NCBI RefSeq assembly: GCF_024055575.1
Contig: NZ_JAMXOE010000002.1
Coordinates: 310,001-374,000 of the forward strand
Direction of reading: 5' to 3'
Origin: Mucilaginibacter flavidus
GTDB taxonomy: Bacteria > Bacteroidota > Bacteroidia > Sphingobacteriales > Sphingobacteriaceae
Length of the DNA stretch: 64,000 bases
The notes under the pieces were generated by a model. The model had not been told where the DNA came from, searched no databases, and saw nothing but the letters and a program-made list of their open reading frames with translations. The translations under genes were made by a program, and so were the position numbers. Below, in pieces: positions 9,030 through 18,811 of the stretch (its first letter is position 1; every line of letters starts with the position of its first letter).

Positions 9030-9080
9030 TATATTTTATTTATTACTTTTTTTTACAAATCAACTTTTAATTGAATTTTA

Positions 9081-9118
9081 AAAACATGCCCGGAACCAAC
9101 CGTTCCGGGATGTTTTTT
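9081..9118 (-). terminator. Hairpin between atpE and atpF (possible attenuator)
   Basis: On the minus strand AAAACATCCCGGAAC - loop of 5 - GTTCCGGGCATGTTTT forms a nearly perfect stem of about 15 bp with one mismatch and is followed by T residues. It lies between the c-subunit and b-subunit genes, where partial termination or mRNA processing could raise atpE output. It also ends in T residues on the plus strand. Confidence 0.6.
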
Positions 9119-9138
9119 CTCTTGTTGCCTAATAATAA

Positions 9139-9339
<201 letters not shown>

Positions 9340-9372
9340 TTATTAATTTAAAGTATATATAGATAATTAATT

Positions 9373-10449
9373 TTAAATCACTTCATGATCGTGATGCTCC
9401 TGTATTGCCATCCCGATAAACAGGGATGTTAGCATCGTGAATATATAAGCCTGCAGAAATGCAACCAGCACCTCTATACAGTCAATGAATACGGTAAATG
9501 GCACCGACACGACTGCAGCCCATTGAGTACCGAATATATATATCAACGAAATAAGACTAAGTACAATAATGTGACCGGCTGTTATATTAGCAAACAAACG
9601 GATCATTAACGCAATTGGCTTTGAAAATATCGAAACAATTTCCACCGGGATCATGATCGGAAATAACCACCACGGGTTAGGCACGAAAATATGTTTCCAA
9701 TAATATTTATTTGCTTTAAGATTTACCACCAATAATACAATAACCGACAGCACCAATGTAACTGCTATGTTTCCCGTAAGATTGAAAGCTCCCGGAAATA
9801 CAGGGATCATACCAAATATATTATTGATCAATATGAAAAAGAAAATGGTAAGCAATAACGGCATATAGGCTTTATACTTAACACCTATGTTTGGCAAAGC
9901 CACATCATCCCTGATAAACAACACCAACGGTTCCATCCATGATTGGATGCCTTTCGGACCTTTACCCGGGCGCTTTCTATAGGCCGATGACATGCTGAAG
10001 AAAACAAGGATAAGTATAATACCAGTCATCCACATGCTGGCAACGTTTTGGGTGATTGAAAAGTCTAAAACCTTTTTATTATTTGCCTCATCAATCTTAC
10101 CATTTACATCAGCAACCTTTATTTTATTATTTACCAGCATATAGCTGTAATATTTGCCTGCATAAACAGTCCCCTGCGGTTGCAGGTGTGCCGACGAGAA
10201 TGTTTCGAGCCCTTTGTCGGTATAAAGTATTATTGGCAACGGAAGGTAGGATTTTCCGTACATATGCCACTCATGTTTGTCGGCAATATGCTCCATTATT
10301 ATTTCCTGCGGATTAAACTTCTTTTCACCGCCCTCTGGCTTGTTTTCCTGGGATAGCGCTTTGGTTGGAAATGCCCCTAACGCTAAAAAAAACGCACAAA
10401 TTAACGTTATGTTAAAAATTTTTGTTTTCAAAATCGAGCCGTTTATCAT
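9373..10449 (-). CDS. atpB: ATP synthase Fo a subunit
   Basis: Stator channel subunit, 358 residues, longer than most a subunits because of an N-terminal signal-like segment (about residues 10-32) and a soluble region (about 33-135) before the first core helix; this extension is common in Bacteroidota. The essential Arg lies in ALMIRLFANITAGHI. A C-terminal His-rich tail (EHHDHEV) is present. It lies 36 bp upstream of atpE. Confidence 0.95.
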   Translation of the reverse strand: MINGSILKTKIFNITLICAFFLALGAFPTKALSQENKPEGGEKKFNPQEIIMEHIADKHEWHMYGKSYLPLPIILYTDKGLETFSSAHLQPQGTVYAGKYYSYMLVNNKIKVADVNGKIDEANNKKVLDFSITQNVASMWMTGIILILVFFSMSSAYRKRPGKGPKGIQSWMEPLVLFIRDDVALPNIGVKYKAYMPLLLTIFFFILINNIFGMIPVFPGAFNLTGNIAVTLVLSVIVLLVVNLKANKYYWKHIFVPNPWWLFPIMIPVEIVSIFSKPIALMIRLFANITAGHIIVLSLISLIYIFGTQWAAVVSVPFTVFIDCIEVLVAFLQAYIFTMLTSLFIGMAIQEHHDHEVI

Positions 10450-10463
10450 CTAAATGAAGTTTT

Positions 10464-10850
10464 CTACCTTAAAATTTTGTGCCGCAAGGTACGCAACAAA
10501 ATATAAACTTCAAAGGCTGTATTTAAGAAATATGCGTAAAAAAAATCACCCACAAAAACATACTTGTTTACCTTGTTTTTTGCAAGAAAAACCAATACAA
10601 AAATAAGGCTCGCCAGTATTTTTAACACGGTAGCACCCATAAACGCCTCTGAGAACATATTTGGGAACATTTGGCGTACAATCAGTATCCCGGTTACCAC
10701 GATAAGGGTCAATCCCGCCAAAAAAAAGAAGATGAGCCAAAACTGCGGGGTTATCATATCAGCATGCCCGTAGTGTTGCAGATAATATGGTGGTATAGCT
10801 ATAATAAAGGTAAACCATAAGAAAAAAAATATTGCGTAGTAAATTTTCAT
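10464..10850 (-). CDS. Small ATP-synthase-cluster membrane protein
   Basis: A 128-residue protein with four hydrophobic segments (about residues 4-22, 37-60, 72-90 and 98-117). It lies 14 bp upstream of atpB and downstream of the AtpZ-like gene, the place where atpI-like assembly factors sit in other phyla. It is not clearly AtpI by sequence; a role in Fo assembly is inferred only from position. Confidence 0.7.
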   Translation of the reverse strand: MKIYYAIFFFLWFTFIIAIPPYYLQHYGHADMITPQFWLIFFFLAGLTLIVVTGILIVRQMFPNMFSEAFMGATVLKILASLIFVLVFLAKNKVNKYVFVGDFFYAYFLNTAFEVYILLRTLRHKILR

Positions 10851-10863
10851 GCGGACTGGTTGT

Positions 10864-11100
10864 TCAATCTTTTATCGATTTTATAACAAGGTACAAAGAT
10901 ATAAAAACCCCGGTAAGTGCCAGTGCTGCCGTTACCCATTTTGTATGATGGTTTGCTGCTTCGTCAATTTTATAGCCACCATACGCAAACAGCCCTATTA
11001 TTCCTATCATCTGGAAACCCATACCTGTAAATTTCAGGTAGTTATTTCCGGAGTTTTTGTTGCTGTTATTGTCTTTTTGTTCATCTTTGAGCATATGCAA
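10864..11100 (-). CDS. AtpZ/AtpI family protein
   Basis: A 78-residue protein with a charged N-terminus and two membrane helices (about residues 26-45 and 53-73), containing FTGMGFQMIGIIGLFAYGGY, a typical AtpZ-like opening. Members of this family accompany ATP synthase operons and are linked to c-ring assembly or ion supply. It appears to be the first gene of the minus-strand atp operon. Confidence 0.85.
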   Translation of the reverse strand: MHMLKDEQKDNNSNKNSGNNYLKFTGMGFQMIGIIGLFAYGGYKIDEAANHHTKWVTAALALTGVFISLYLVIKSIKD

Positions 11101-11162
11101 ATTTATTAATCCCTTTGGGTTATTTTAGTAAATTAGCAAGGCTTTTATAACCACCTTATAAA

Positions 11163-14100
11163 TTGAATACACTTTCTAAAATTCAGACAGTTAAACCATA
11201 TAAATCGCTGCTTTTTGCATTGGTATTTGTTATAGCGGGGTGCTCTCTTGAAAAAAAGAGCGGCTTTAACCGTAACATGCAAAACCTTACCGCACACTAC
11301 AACATATTATTTAACGCAAAAGAGATACTGCGATTAAAACAGGTAAGCTATGCTTCGGTGTTTGTAGATAATTATAACGAGCTGTTAAGCGTGTACCCCG
11401 ATAGCGTTACCCAAACACAAACCCCTGATAAGGATTTAGAAGAAGCTATACTTAAAGGAAACAAGATTATCAATATAAAAGAGCAAAGCCATTATTTAGG
11501 CGATGCGTACCTTGTGTTGGGTAAGGCCAATTATTTAGAGGGTAACTATTTTAATGCAAATGAGTTTTTCAGTTATGTGACCCGCTCGTTTCCCACCCGC
11601 CTGGATTTAGTGCAGGATGCGCTTACCTGGAAGGCCCGCGCATATATGTATTTAAATGAGTTGCCACAGGCAAAGCTTACTATCGACTCTGCCATACAAA
11701 ACATCGACCCTAAAAAAAACAAAGGCCTTATTGGCGATATATACGCTACCAAACTGCAGTATGATATTAATGCACAGGAATATGCCGATGCTGAAACAAT
11801 GGCGAAACAGGCCATTGAGCATTGCCACAACAGCGAACAGCGCCTGCGCCTTACGTTTATTTTAGCCCAGTTGCAGGAACTTAACCAAAAGCCAGCCGAG
11901 GCGATAGTAAACTACAACAAGATTGCCAGCAGCAATGTGTCTTTCGAAATGGCCTTTAACGCCAGCCTGAACCGGATACGCATTGATGATGCCCGTAATG
12001 GCGTAAAAACCAGCCGCACCGAACGCCTGCTTGCCCTTTTAAAGGAACCTAATAACAAAGAGTTTAAAGACCAGATATACTACCAGGTGGCCGAAATGCA
12101 AATGGTTGATAAAAACGTTGACGGTGCTATAAAAAACTATAAGCTATCTGTTAGGTACAGTGTAAAAAATCAAAGCCAGAAGGGTCTTTCCTACCTGCGG
12201 CTGGCTACCATCTATTTTAAAAATAAGGCCGACTACATTACCTCCAAAAAATATTACGACAGCACCCTCACCGCCCTGCCGGTTAACTATCCTGGTTATA
12301 GCGTTATTAAAAAGACGAACGCCAACCTGCAAATACTTACCGATGCCTATCAAACCATAACCCGCGAGGATACCCTGCAGGCGCTTGCAAAAATGGATCC
12401 GAAAAAGCGCGATTCGATAATTGATAAAATGGTGAGTGATAAAACCCTGGCGCAACAGCAACAGGCTGACCAGGCCGCAGCAGCGTCGGCCAACTCAGGT
12501 TCGTTTGGTACGGATGCCAATAACGGCACCGGCACTAACGGTCCCCGCGGACGGGGGCAATTAGGCTCGCAGCAAAACTCAGGCGCTACCTTTTATTTTT
12601 ATAACAGCAGCGCAGTTACCCAGGGCTATGGTGATTTTAAACGCAAATGGGGCGACCGTAAATTGGAAGACAATTGGCGGCGTGCAAGCCGCGCAAACAG
12701 CGACATAACAGCCAATACAGCAACCACCACCGCAGGCGACCCTGATGCACCTGCGGGCACACAAGCGGGCACCCGTCCCAAAAATGTCACTGCAGGGGGG
12801 TACCGAACTGAATTAACAAAAGGGCTGCCATTAACACCGGAACTACTGGCACAATCAAACCTTAAGGTTTACCATGCTTACGTGGATATAGCTAACTTTT
12901 ACCGCGATATTTTGGGCGATAAACAGGAAGCCATTGCATCCTACGAAAAAATACTGAGTCGTTTCCCTAATGACCCAAATAAGGCGGCTATATATTATAA
13001 TCTGTACAGGCTTTACAGTGATATTGACAAAGCAAAGGCTGATAAGTATAAAGACATCCTGCTAAAGCAATATGCCGATACACCTTTCGCCAAAATTATT
13101 GCCGATCCAGACTATGCCAAAAAACTGGAGGACGAGAACGCCGAATTTACACAGGCTTATAATAAGGTGTTTGATTTGTATGCAAACAGGAAATACAATG
13201 ATGTTATTACCGGCGTACCGCAAATGCTTAAACAATACCCGGGCAACAAACTGGCACCGCAGTTATATTACTTAAAAACAATTGCGGAAGGGCACAATGA
13301 AAAAATTGGCCCATTTGCCGACAGCTTAAAACAGGTGGCCGCAAAGTACCCGGATGACAAACTGGTTACCCCGCTGGTAACACAGCAATTGGCTTATATT
13401 AATTCAAACCTTGCCGAAATGCAGGCGAGGCCTGTAGCGCTTGTCGGCGATAACCCGGAGGACATACCATTTACAATTGACCCTGCATATAAAAAAGAAA
13501 CCGCTTACCGGCCCGCTGTAGATCCCCGCGCACTTTATAACCAGCAACAACAGGTGCGGATAGAAAAGCCAAAACCAAAAGAGGCAGAGAAACCCAGGGA
13601 AGCGCCAAAGGTAGTTCCTCCTGTTGCACCACCAATTAAAAAACCGGATACCGTAGCCAAACAACAGGTTAAGGTAACGCCGCCGGTAGTTAAGAAAACA
13701 GACACTGTAGCGAAACAAGCTGTGGCTATGCCAGTGGTTAAAAAAACGGACACCGTTGCAAAACAGCCTGTGGTTACGCCACCGGTTAAAAAAGCTGATA
13801 CAGTTATAGCAAAGCAACCGCAGGTGATACCACCCGTAGTGCCACCAACGAAACAAGTTGATACCATCGCAAACTCAGTTCAGCAAAATGCTGTCATTAC
13901 TACCGAAGCCCCATCAGAGTTAAAAAAGGTTGACCTGGTGCCTTCTATATTTAATGAAAACGACAGCACTAATTATTACGTTGCAGTAAATGTAAGCAGC
14001 GGTACAACTAATTTGGCCTCTTCGCGTTTTGGTTTTGGGCAATTTATAAGGGCTAACTATGCAGGTAAAGGTCTTAAGCACCAACTGTTGCCGGTTGGCC

Positions 14101-14309
14101 AGGATAACCAGGTAATATATGTGGGCCGGTTTGCATCACTTGCCGATGCCAAAAAGTACGGCCGCGAGGTTGTACCTTTGCTGCCTGATATTATGAAGGT
14201 GCCGAAGGATAAATACACCTTTTTTATTATTACGCAGCAAAATCTGAATAAATTAGCCGACGCAAAATTGATCAATAGTTACATCGACTATTACCAACGA
14301 AACTTTTAA
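11163..14309 (+). CDS. PorW/SprE-like type IX secretion lipoprotein
   Basis: A 1048-residue periplasmic TPR lipoprotein. The signal peptide ends in VIAGC with the lipid-attached Cys at residue 27, followed by GFNRNMQNLTAHYNILFN, matching the opening of SprE/PorW. Tandem TPR-like helices cover about residues 60-420. The block FYFYNSSAVTQGYGDFKRKW (near 475) and the SPOR-like C-terminus (about 930-1048) are also typical. A Lys/Pro/Val-rich linker of repeated KKxDTVAKQ units fills about 790-910. SprE/PorW links the outer-membrane T9SS core to the PorKN ring. Start is a TTG: no upstream ATG exists and the signal peptide requires it. The gldKLMN operon lies 4.5 kb downstream. Confidence 0.87.
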   Translation: MNTLSKIQTVKPYKSLLFALVFVIAGCSLEKKSGFNRNMQNLTAHYNILFNAKEILRLKQVSYASVFVDNYNELLSVYPDSVTQTQTPDKDLEEAILKGNKIINIKEQSHYLGDAYLVLGKANYLEGNYFNANEFFSYVTRSFPTRLDLVQDALTWKARAYMYLNELPQAKLTIDSAIQNIDPKKNKGLIGDIYATKLQYDINAQEYADAETMAKQAIEHCHNSEQRLRLTFILAQLQELNQKPAEAIVNYNKIASSNVSFEMAFNASLNRIRIDDARNGVKTSRTERLLALLKEPNNKEFKDQIYYQVAEMQMVDKNVDGAIKNYKLSVRYSVKNQSQKGLSYLRLATIYFKNKADYITSKKYYDSTLTALPVNYPGYSVIKKTNANLQILTDAYQTITREDTLQALAKMDPKKRDSIIDKMVSDKTLAQQQQADQAAAASANSGSFGTDANNGTGTNGPRGRGQLGSQQNSGATFYFYNSSAVTQGYGDFKRKWGDRKLEDNWRRASRANSDITANTATTTAGDPDAPAGTQAGTRPKNVTAGGYRTELTKGLPLTPELLAQSNLKVYHAYVDIANFYRDILGDKQEAIASYEKILSRFPNDPNKAAIYYNLYRLYSDIDKAKADKYKDILLKQYADTPFAKIIADPDYAKKLEDENAEFTQAYNKVFDLYANRKYNDVITGVPQMLKQYPGNKLAPQLYYLKTIAEGHNEKIGPFADSLKQVAAKYPDDKLVTPLVTQQLAYINSNLAEMQARPVALVGDNPEDIPFTIDPAYKKETAYRPAVDPRALYNQQQQVRIEKPKPKEAEKPREAPKVVPPVAPPIKKPDTVAKQQVKVTPPVVKKTDTVAKQAVAMPVVKKTDTVAKQPVVTPPVKKADTVIAKQPQVIPPVVPPTKQVDTIANSVQQNAVITTEAPSELKKVDLVPSIFNENDSTNYYVAVNVSSGTTNLASSRFGFGQFIRANYAGKGLKHQLLPVGQDNQVIYVGRFASLADAKKYGREVVPLLPDIMKVPKDKYTFFIITQQNLNKLADAKLINSYIDYYQRNF

Positions 14310-14314
14310 CTACC

Positions 14315-16555
14315 ATGATTATTAAGCTCAAACCTGAGGATATACGACGTTACAATTGGTATATATGGAAAACTGTTATAGCCTTCCTGGTACTTTTTGT
14401 ACTGATGCTGGTGGTAACCGACTTGGGATTATTCGGCCCGCTGCCTACGTTTAAGGCTATTGAAAACCCCAAAAGTTTCCAGGCGTCAGAAGTTTTATCA
14501 GCTGATAAAACGGTGTTGGGTACTTATTATGTTCAAAACAGGTCGAGTATAACGTACGGTCAGCTTTCTCCAAACGTTGTGAATGCACTCATAGCAACCG
14601 AAGACACCCGTTTTTATGACCATTCCGGTATTGACTTTCAGCGTTTGCCGGGCATCGTTCTTTTTACACTGATCGGCAAAAAACAAGGCGCAAGCACCAT
14701 AACGCAGCAATTGGCCAAAAACTTATTTTCGGGCCCGATTGCACATAACCCATTTGTGAGGGTAACGCAAAAACTAAAAGAATGGATAACCGCTATCAGG
14801 CTCGAAAGACGTTATACCAAGCAGGAAATAATTACGATGTATTTAAATACGGTTGATTTTGGTGCCTACAATACTTTCGGCATCAAATCGGCAGCACGTA
14901 CATACTTTGGCGTTACTCCCGATAAACTTACGCCCGACCAGGCCGCCCTGTTGGTAGGTATGCTTAAAGGTACCGGCGTTTATTCTCCCATCCGGCACCC
15001 CGACCGCGCGTTGGCCCGTCGCAACACCATACTGGCGCTAATGGAGAAGCAGGGATTTTTAAGCGATGGGCAATTAGCCGAGCTGAAAGCAAAGCCAATC
15101 GGCTTAAACTTTAGTCCAATTACGCATAATGACGGCCCGGCCCCTTATTTCAGGGCGGTACTGAAACAGGAGATCCAAAAGATATTTAAGGATCAGAACA
15201 TCGTCCAATCCGATGGTTCTCAATATGACCTCGACCGCGACGGGTTAAAAATATACACCACCATCGACGCTACCATGCAGCAATATGCCGAGCAGGCGCA
15301 GCAGGAATATATGGGTAAATTGCAACAGCAGTTTGACGACCAATGGAAAGGCGTTAACCGCGCAAAAAGCATCAAAAACTATAAGCTAATTTTAGACCAG
15401 GGCATGTTCCGGTCCGACAGGTACAAGCAATTGCAGATAGAAGGAAAATCGGAAGATGAAATAAGGCAGAATTTTGATACGCCCGATAGCCTTGAGTTGT
15501 TTACCTGGCACGGCACTGTAGACACCCTGATGAAGCCTATCGACTCGATGGTGTTCAGTAAAATGATGTTGCGCAACTCGCTGATGAGTATGGACCCCAC
15601 CACCGGCTATGTAAAAGCATGGGTAGGCGGCACCAATTTTGAACATTTTAAGTACGACCAGGTGAAACTGGGCACCAGGCAGGTTGGTTCAACCGCCAAG
15701 CCGTTCACCTACTCGGTGGCCATTGAAAACGGTTTTTCGCCTTGCCAGGAAGTAGACAATGTGCCCGTAACCATAACCGGCTATGGCGACCCATGGACAC
15801 CAAAACAATCGTCTTCAGATTATTTGCAAGGAGCCATCACCCTTCGCAAAGCGTTGGGTTACTCGCAAAACTACGTAGCCGCTTATGTAATGAACGAAGT
15901 GAAACCTATCCCGGTGATGGAGCTGATTAAAAAAATGGGGATTACCAGCACTGTTCCACCATATCCTTCCATCTGCCTGGGTACCTTTAACGCCTCGGTT
16001 TTTGATATGACCGGCGCTTACTCGGTATTTGCCAACCATGGCACCTGGACTGAGCCCACTTATATATTACGCATAGAAGATAAAAACGGCAACGTTATAT
16101 ATACGCATACACCAAAAGTGGTACAGGCCATGGATGCGCAAACCGCATACGTAATGACTTATATGCTAAAAGGTGTGATTGAAGACGGAACAGGCTCAAG
16201 GTTGCGTGGCAGGTATGGCCTCACCAATCCAATCGGCGGCAAAACCGGTACTACACAGGAAAACTCCGATGGTTGGTTTATGGGTGTGACCCCACAACTG
16301 GTTACAGGTGTTTGGACGGGCTGCGAAGACCGCGACATACACTTCCGCTCAACTCGCTTGGGCGAAGGCGCAAACTCGGCCCTGCCGATATTTGCAGGGT
16401 TTATGAAACGTGTTTATGATAATCCGGCGCTCGGCATTAAACGAAATGTTGATTTTGATGCACCAAAAAATGGCGTAAGCATAGTGATGGACTGTAACCA
16501 GTATAAACAGCAACAGCAGGGGACCGGGGAAGTGGATAAAAAATTAGGGTTCTAA
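14315..16555 (+). CDS. Class A penicillin-binding protein (PBP1A-type)
   Basis: Bifunctional peptidoglycan synthase, 746 residues. One N-terminal membrane anchor (about residues 17-39); glycosyltransferase domain with ATEDTRFYDHSGIDFQ and GASTITQQLAKNLF; transpeptidase domain with active-site VGSTAKPF, SQNY and KTGTTQ. It begins 6 bp after the PorW-like gene and is probably cotranscribed with it. C-terminal tail short and Gln-rich. Confidence 0.96.
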   Translation: MIIKLKPEDIRRYNWYIWKTVIAFLVLFVLMLVVTDLGLFGPLPTFKAIENPKSFQASEVLSADKTVLGTYYVQNRSSITYGQLSPNVVNALIATEDTRFYDHSGIDFQRLPGIVLFTLIGKKQGASTITQQLAKNLFSGPIAHNPFVRVTQKLKEWITAIRLERRYTKQEIITMYLNTVDFGAYNTFGIKSAARTYFGVTPDKLTPDQAALLVGMLKGTGVYSPIRHPDRALARRNTILALMEKQGFLSDGQLAELKAKPIGLNFSPITHNDGPAPYFRAVLKQEIQKIFKDQNIVQSDGSQYDLDRDGLKIYTTIDATMQQYAEQAQQEYMGKLQQQFDDQWKGVNRAKSIKNYKLILDQGMFRSDRYKQLQIEGKSEDEIRQNFDTPDSLELFTWHGTVDTLMKPIDSMVFSKMMLRNSLMSMDPTTGYVKAWVGGTNFEHFKYDQVKLGTRQVGSTAKPFTYSVAIENGFSPCQEVDNVPVTITGYGDPWTPKQSSSDYLQGAITLRKALGYSQNYVAAYVMNEVKPIPVMELIKKMGITSTVPPYPSICLGTFNASVFDMTGAYSVFANHGTWTEPTYILRIEDKNGNVIYTHTPKVVQAMDAQTAYVMTYMLKGVIEDGTGSRLRGRYGLTNPIGGKTGTTQENSDGWFMGVTPQLVTGVWTGCEDRDIHFRSTRLGEGANSALPIFAGFMKRVYDNPALGIKRNVDFDAPKNGVSIVMDCNQYKQQQQGTGEVDKKLGF

Positions 16556-16565
16556 ATTACCCGCT

Positions 16566-16711
16566 CGTCATTGCGAGGAACGAAGCAACCTCTACTAAGG
16601 ACATTCGTGAACCTTGATGGTTTTGTAAACCTGTAAGCCGGCTGCATGCTCCCCATGAACATTTTGTTTCGTTGATTTGCATGTGCAAAGGTTGCTTCGT
16701 TCGCAATGACG
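16566..16711. repeat. Palindromic repeat, TCATTGCGAG family, copy B
   Basis: Ends CGTCATTGCGAGGAACGAAG and its complement CTTCGTTCGCAATGACG. The interior holds CTCTACTAAGGACATTCGTG, shared with copy C. It occupies nearly all of the gap upstream of uvrC. Confidence 0.75.
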
Positions 16712-16744
16712 CTTCAATACTATTAATTCGTCAGTAATGACCCT

Positions 16745-18559
16745 ATGACTACAGTGTTCGATTATAAGTCTATATTAAAAAACATCCCCCATCGCCCCGG
16801 CATCTACCAATACTGGGACGAGGAAAAGGAACTGATATACATCGGTAAGGCGAAGGATTTGCGCAACCGGGTTAGCAGCTATTTTAATAAGGACAACCAT
16901 ATAAATGCCAAAACAAAGGTTTTGGTGTCAAAAATTCGCAACATAACTTTTACCATTGTTGATACCGAGGTGGATGCATGGCTGCTGGAAAACAGCCTGA
17001 TTAAAAAGCATCAGCCCCGCTACAACGTAATGCTGAAGGATGATAAAACCTATCCATGGATTATCATCAAAAATGAAAATTTTCCCCGCATTTTCTGGAC
17101 GCGGCGTATCGTACGCGACGGGTCGAAATATCTTGGGCCCTACGCGTCGGTAAGCATGATGCATAATATTTTAGGGCTGATAAAGGAAACCTTCCCGTTG
17201 CGTACCTGTAATTTGGCGCTAACCAGAGAGAATATAGACAAAGGCAAGTTTAAAGTTTGCCTGGAGTACCAAATAGGCAATTGCAAAGGCCCCTGTCAAA
17301 ACTACCAAACCGAGAACGATTACGATCACAGCATTGAGGAAATAACCGATATATTAAACGGCAAAATTGGTGCTGTATTGCGCAATCTTAAAGCCGATAT
17401 GGAAAAGGCCGTAGCCGAAATGAACTATGAGGCTGCCCACCGGCTGAAAAGGAAATTCGAGCTATTGGAGAACTACCAGAGCAAATCAACCGTTGTAAAT
17501 TCATCTATTACGGATGTAGATGTCTTTAGTATTGCATCCGAGGAGAAATATGCCTTTGTAAATTATTTAAAGGTGATGAATGGCACCATTATCCAAACGC
17601 AAACCATCGAGCTAAAAAAACGTCTGGATGAAAGCGACGAGGAACTGTTAACCCTGGCCATATCAGAGTTCCGGAGCAGGTACGACAGCCACTCAAAAGA
17701 AATTATAGTACCGTTCGACATTGATCTGGATGATCCAAAGATTAAATTCACTGTACCAAAGCTTGGCGAAAAACGCAAGTTGCTCAATCTTTCGCAAAAG
17801 AATGTGCATTTCTTTAAACGGGATAAGCTGGATCAGTACGAAAAGCTGAACCCCGAGATACGTACCGAAAGGCTGCTTACTCAAATGATGAAGGATTTGC
17901 GGATGAACCAGCTGCCTCGGCACATAGAGTGTTTTGATAACTCCAATTTCCAGGGCAAATACCCGGTTTCGGCCATCGTGGTTTTTAAAGATGCAAAACC
18001 CTCCAAAAAAGATTACCGGCACTTCAATGTTAAAACCGTTGAAGGCCCCGACGACTTTGCCACCATGGAAGAAGCCGTGCACCGCCGCTACCGCCGCATG
18101 CTTGACGAGGGCACAGAGTTGCCGCAACTGATAGTAATTGATGGCGGTAAGGGACAGCTGTCATCCGCATTAAAAAGCCTTAAATTGCTGGGTATTGATA
18201 AACAGGTCACCGTTATCGGCATTGCCAAACGCCTGGAAGAGCTTTACTACCCGGGCGATCAATATCCGCTGTATCTCGACAAAAAATCGGAAACCCTAAA
18301 AGTTATCCAGCAATTACGCGACGAAGCCCACCGTTTCGGCATCACCTTCCACCGCAAAAAAAGGGATAAGGGCACCCTTGTTACCGAACTGGAACTGATA
18401 GAAGGCATTGGCAAAACCAGCGCCGAAAAATTGCTTAAATATTTTAAATCGGTAAAGAAGGTACGCGCCGCCACCGAAGTGGAATTACAAGAAGTTGTTA
18501 ATTTAAAGCAGGCAAAAGCGATTGTATCTTATTTTGGTTCGGAAAAAGTAAACATATAA
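16745..18559 (+). CDS. uvrC: Excinuclease ABC subunit C
   Basis: Nucleotide excision repair nuclease that makes both cuts around a UvrB-marked lesion; 604 residues. GIY-YIG domain at the N-terminus (PGIYQYWDEEKELIYIGKAK), a UVR region near 200-240, the RNase H-like endonuclease domain with ECFDNSNFQG and VIDGGKGQLSSA, and C-terminal helix-hairpin-helix (LIEGIGKTSAEKLLKYF). The gene is bracketed by two copies of the same palindromic repeat. Confidence 0.97.
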   Translation: MTTVFDYKSILKNIPHRPGIYQYWDEEKELIYIGKAKDLRNRVSSYFNKDNHINAKTKVLVSKIRNITFTIVDTEVDAWLLENSLIKKHQPRYNVMLKDDKTYPWIIIKNENFPRIFWTRRIVRDGSKYLGPYASVSMMHNILGLIKETFPLRTCNLALTRENIDKGKFKVCLEYQIGNCKGPCQNYQTENDYDHSIEEITDILNGKIGAVLRNLKADMEKAVAEMNYEAAHRLKRKFELLENYQSKSTVVNSSITDVDVFSIASEEKYAFVNYLKVMNGTIIQTQTIELKKRLDESDEELLTLAISEFRSRYDSHSKEIIVPFDIDLDDPKIKFTVPKLGEKRKLLNLSQKNVHFFKRDKLDQYEKLNPEIRTERLLTQMMKDLRMNQLPRHIECFDNSNFQGKYPVSAIVVFKDAKPSKKDYRHFNVKTVEGPDDFATMEEAVHRRYRRMLDEGTELPQLIVIDGGKGQLSSALKSLKLLGIDKQVTVIGIAKRLEELYYPGDQYPLYLDKKSETLKVIQQLRDEAHRFGITFHRKKRDKGTLVTELELIEGIGKTSAEKLLKYFKSVKKVRAATEVELQEVVNLKQAKAIVSYFGSEKVNI

Positions 18560-18561
18560 GA

Positions 18562-18711
18562 CGTCATTGCTGAACGAAGCAACCTCTATTTAGGACATTC
18601 ATGAACCGAAATCCCCATAGCGACCTAAATGCGGCTGATAGGTTCCCACACTTTTTTGTTTCATGATTAGCGTGTAGTCCGCCAGCTGGCGGATCGTTCC
18701 TCGCAATGACG
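18562..18711. repeat. Palindromic repeat, TCATTGCGAG family, copy C
   Basis: Starts CGTCATTGCTGAACGAAGCA and ends TCGTTCCTCGCAATGACG. The interior CTCTATTTAGGACATTCATG is homologous to copy B. It also contains the perfect palindrome TCCGCCAGCTGGCGGA. It starts 2 bp after the uvrC stop codon. Confidence 0.72.
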
Positions 18712-18728
18712 ATGTGGCTTAAACAACA

Positions 18729-18757
18729 AAAAAAGCCCCTGCAAAATGCAAAGGCTC
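18729..18757 (-). terminator. Terminator of the gldKLMN operon
   Basis: On the minus strand AGCCTTTGC - ATTTT - GCAGGGGCT with G-T wobbles is followed by TTTTTTTG. It lies about 55 bp after the gldN stop. Confidence 0.75.
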
Positions 18758-18775
18758 TATATATCTTTCTGTCTT

Positions 18776-18810
18776 CCGGACTTTACTGACTTTCGGACTT
18801 TACTGACTTC
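18776..18810. repeat. Short tandem repeat CGGACTTTACTGACTT
   Basis: Two adjacent copies of CGGACTTTACTGACTT (17-bp period) lie between the gldN stop and its terminator. No coding role. Confidence 0.6.
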
Positions 18811-18811
18811 A

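Noticed and set aside
13404..13867. Two antisense frames rich in Trp, Phe, Cys and Thr-Gly repeats under the PorW-like gene
   Set aside because: They mirror the Lys-Pro-Val-Thr repeat linker of the real gene; composition is not protein-like.
17693..18127. 144-codon frame antisense to uvrC
   Set aside because: Within the conserved nuclease region of uvrC; no independent support.
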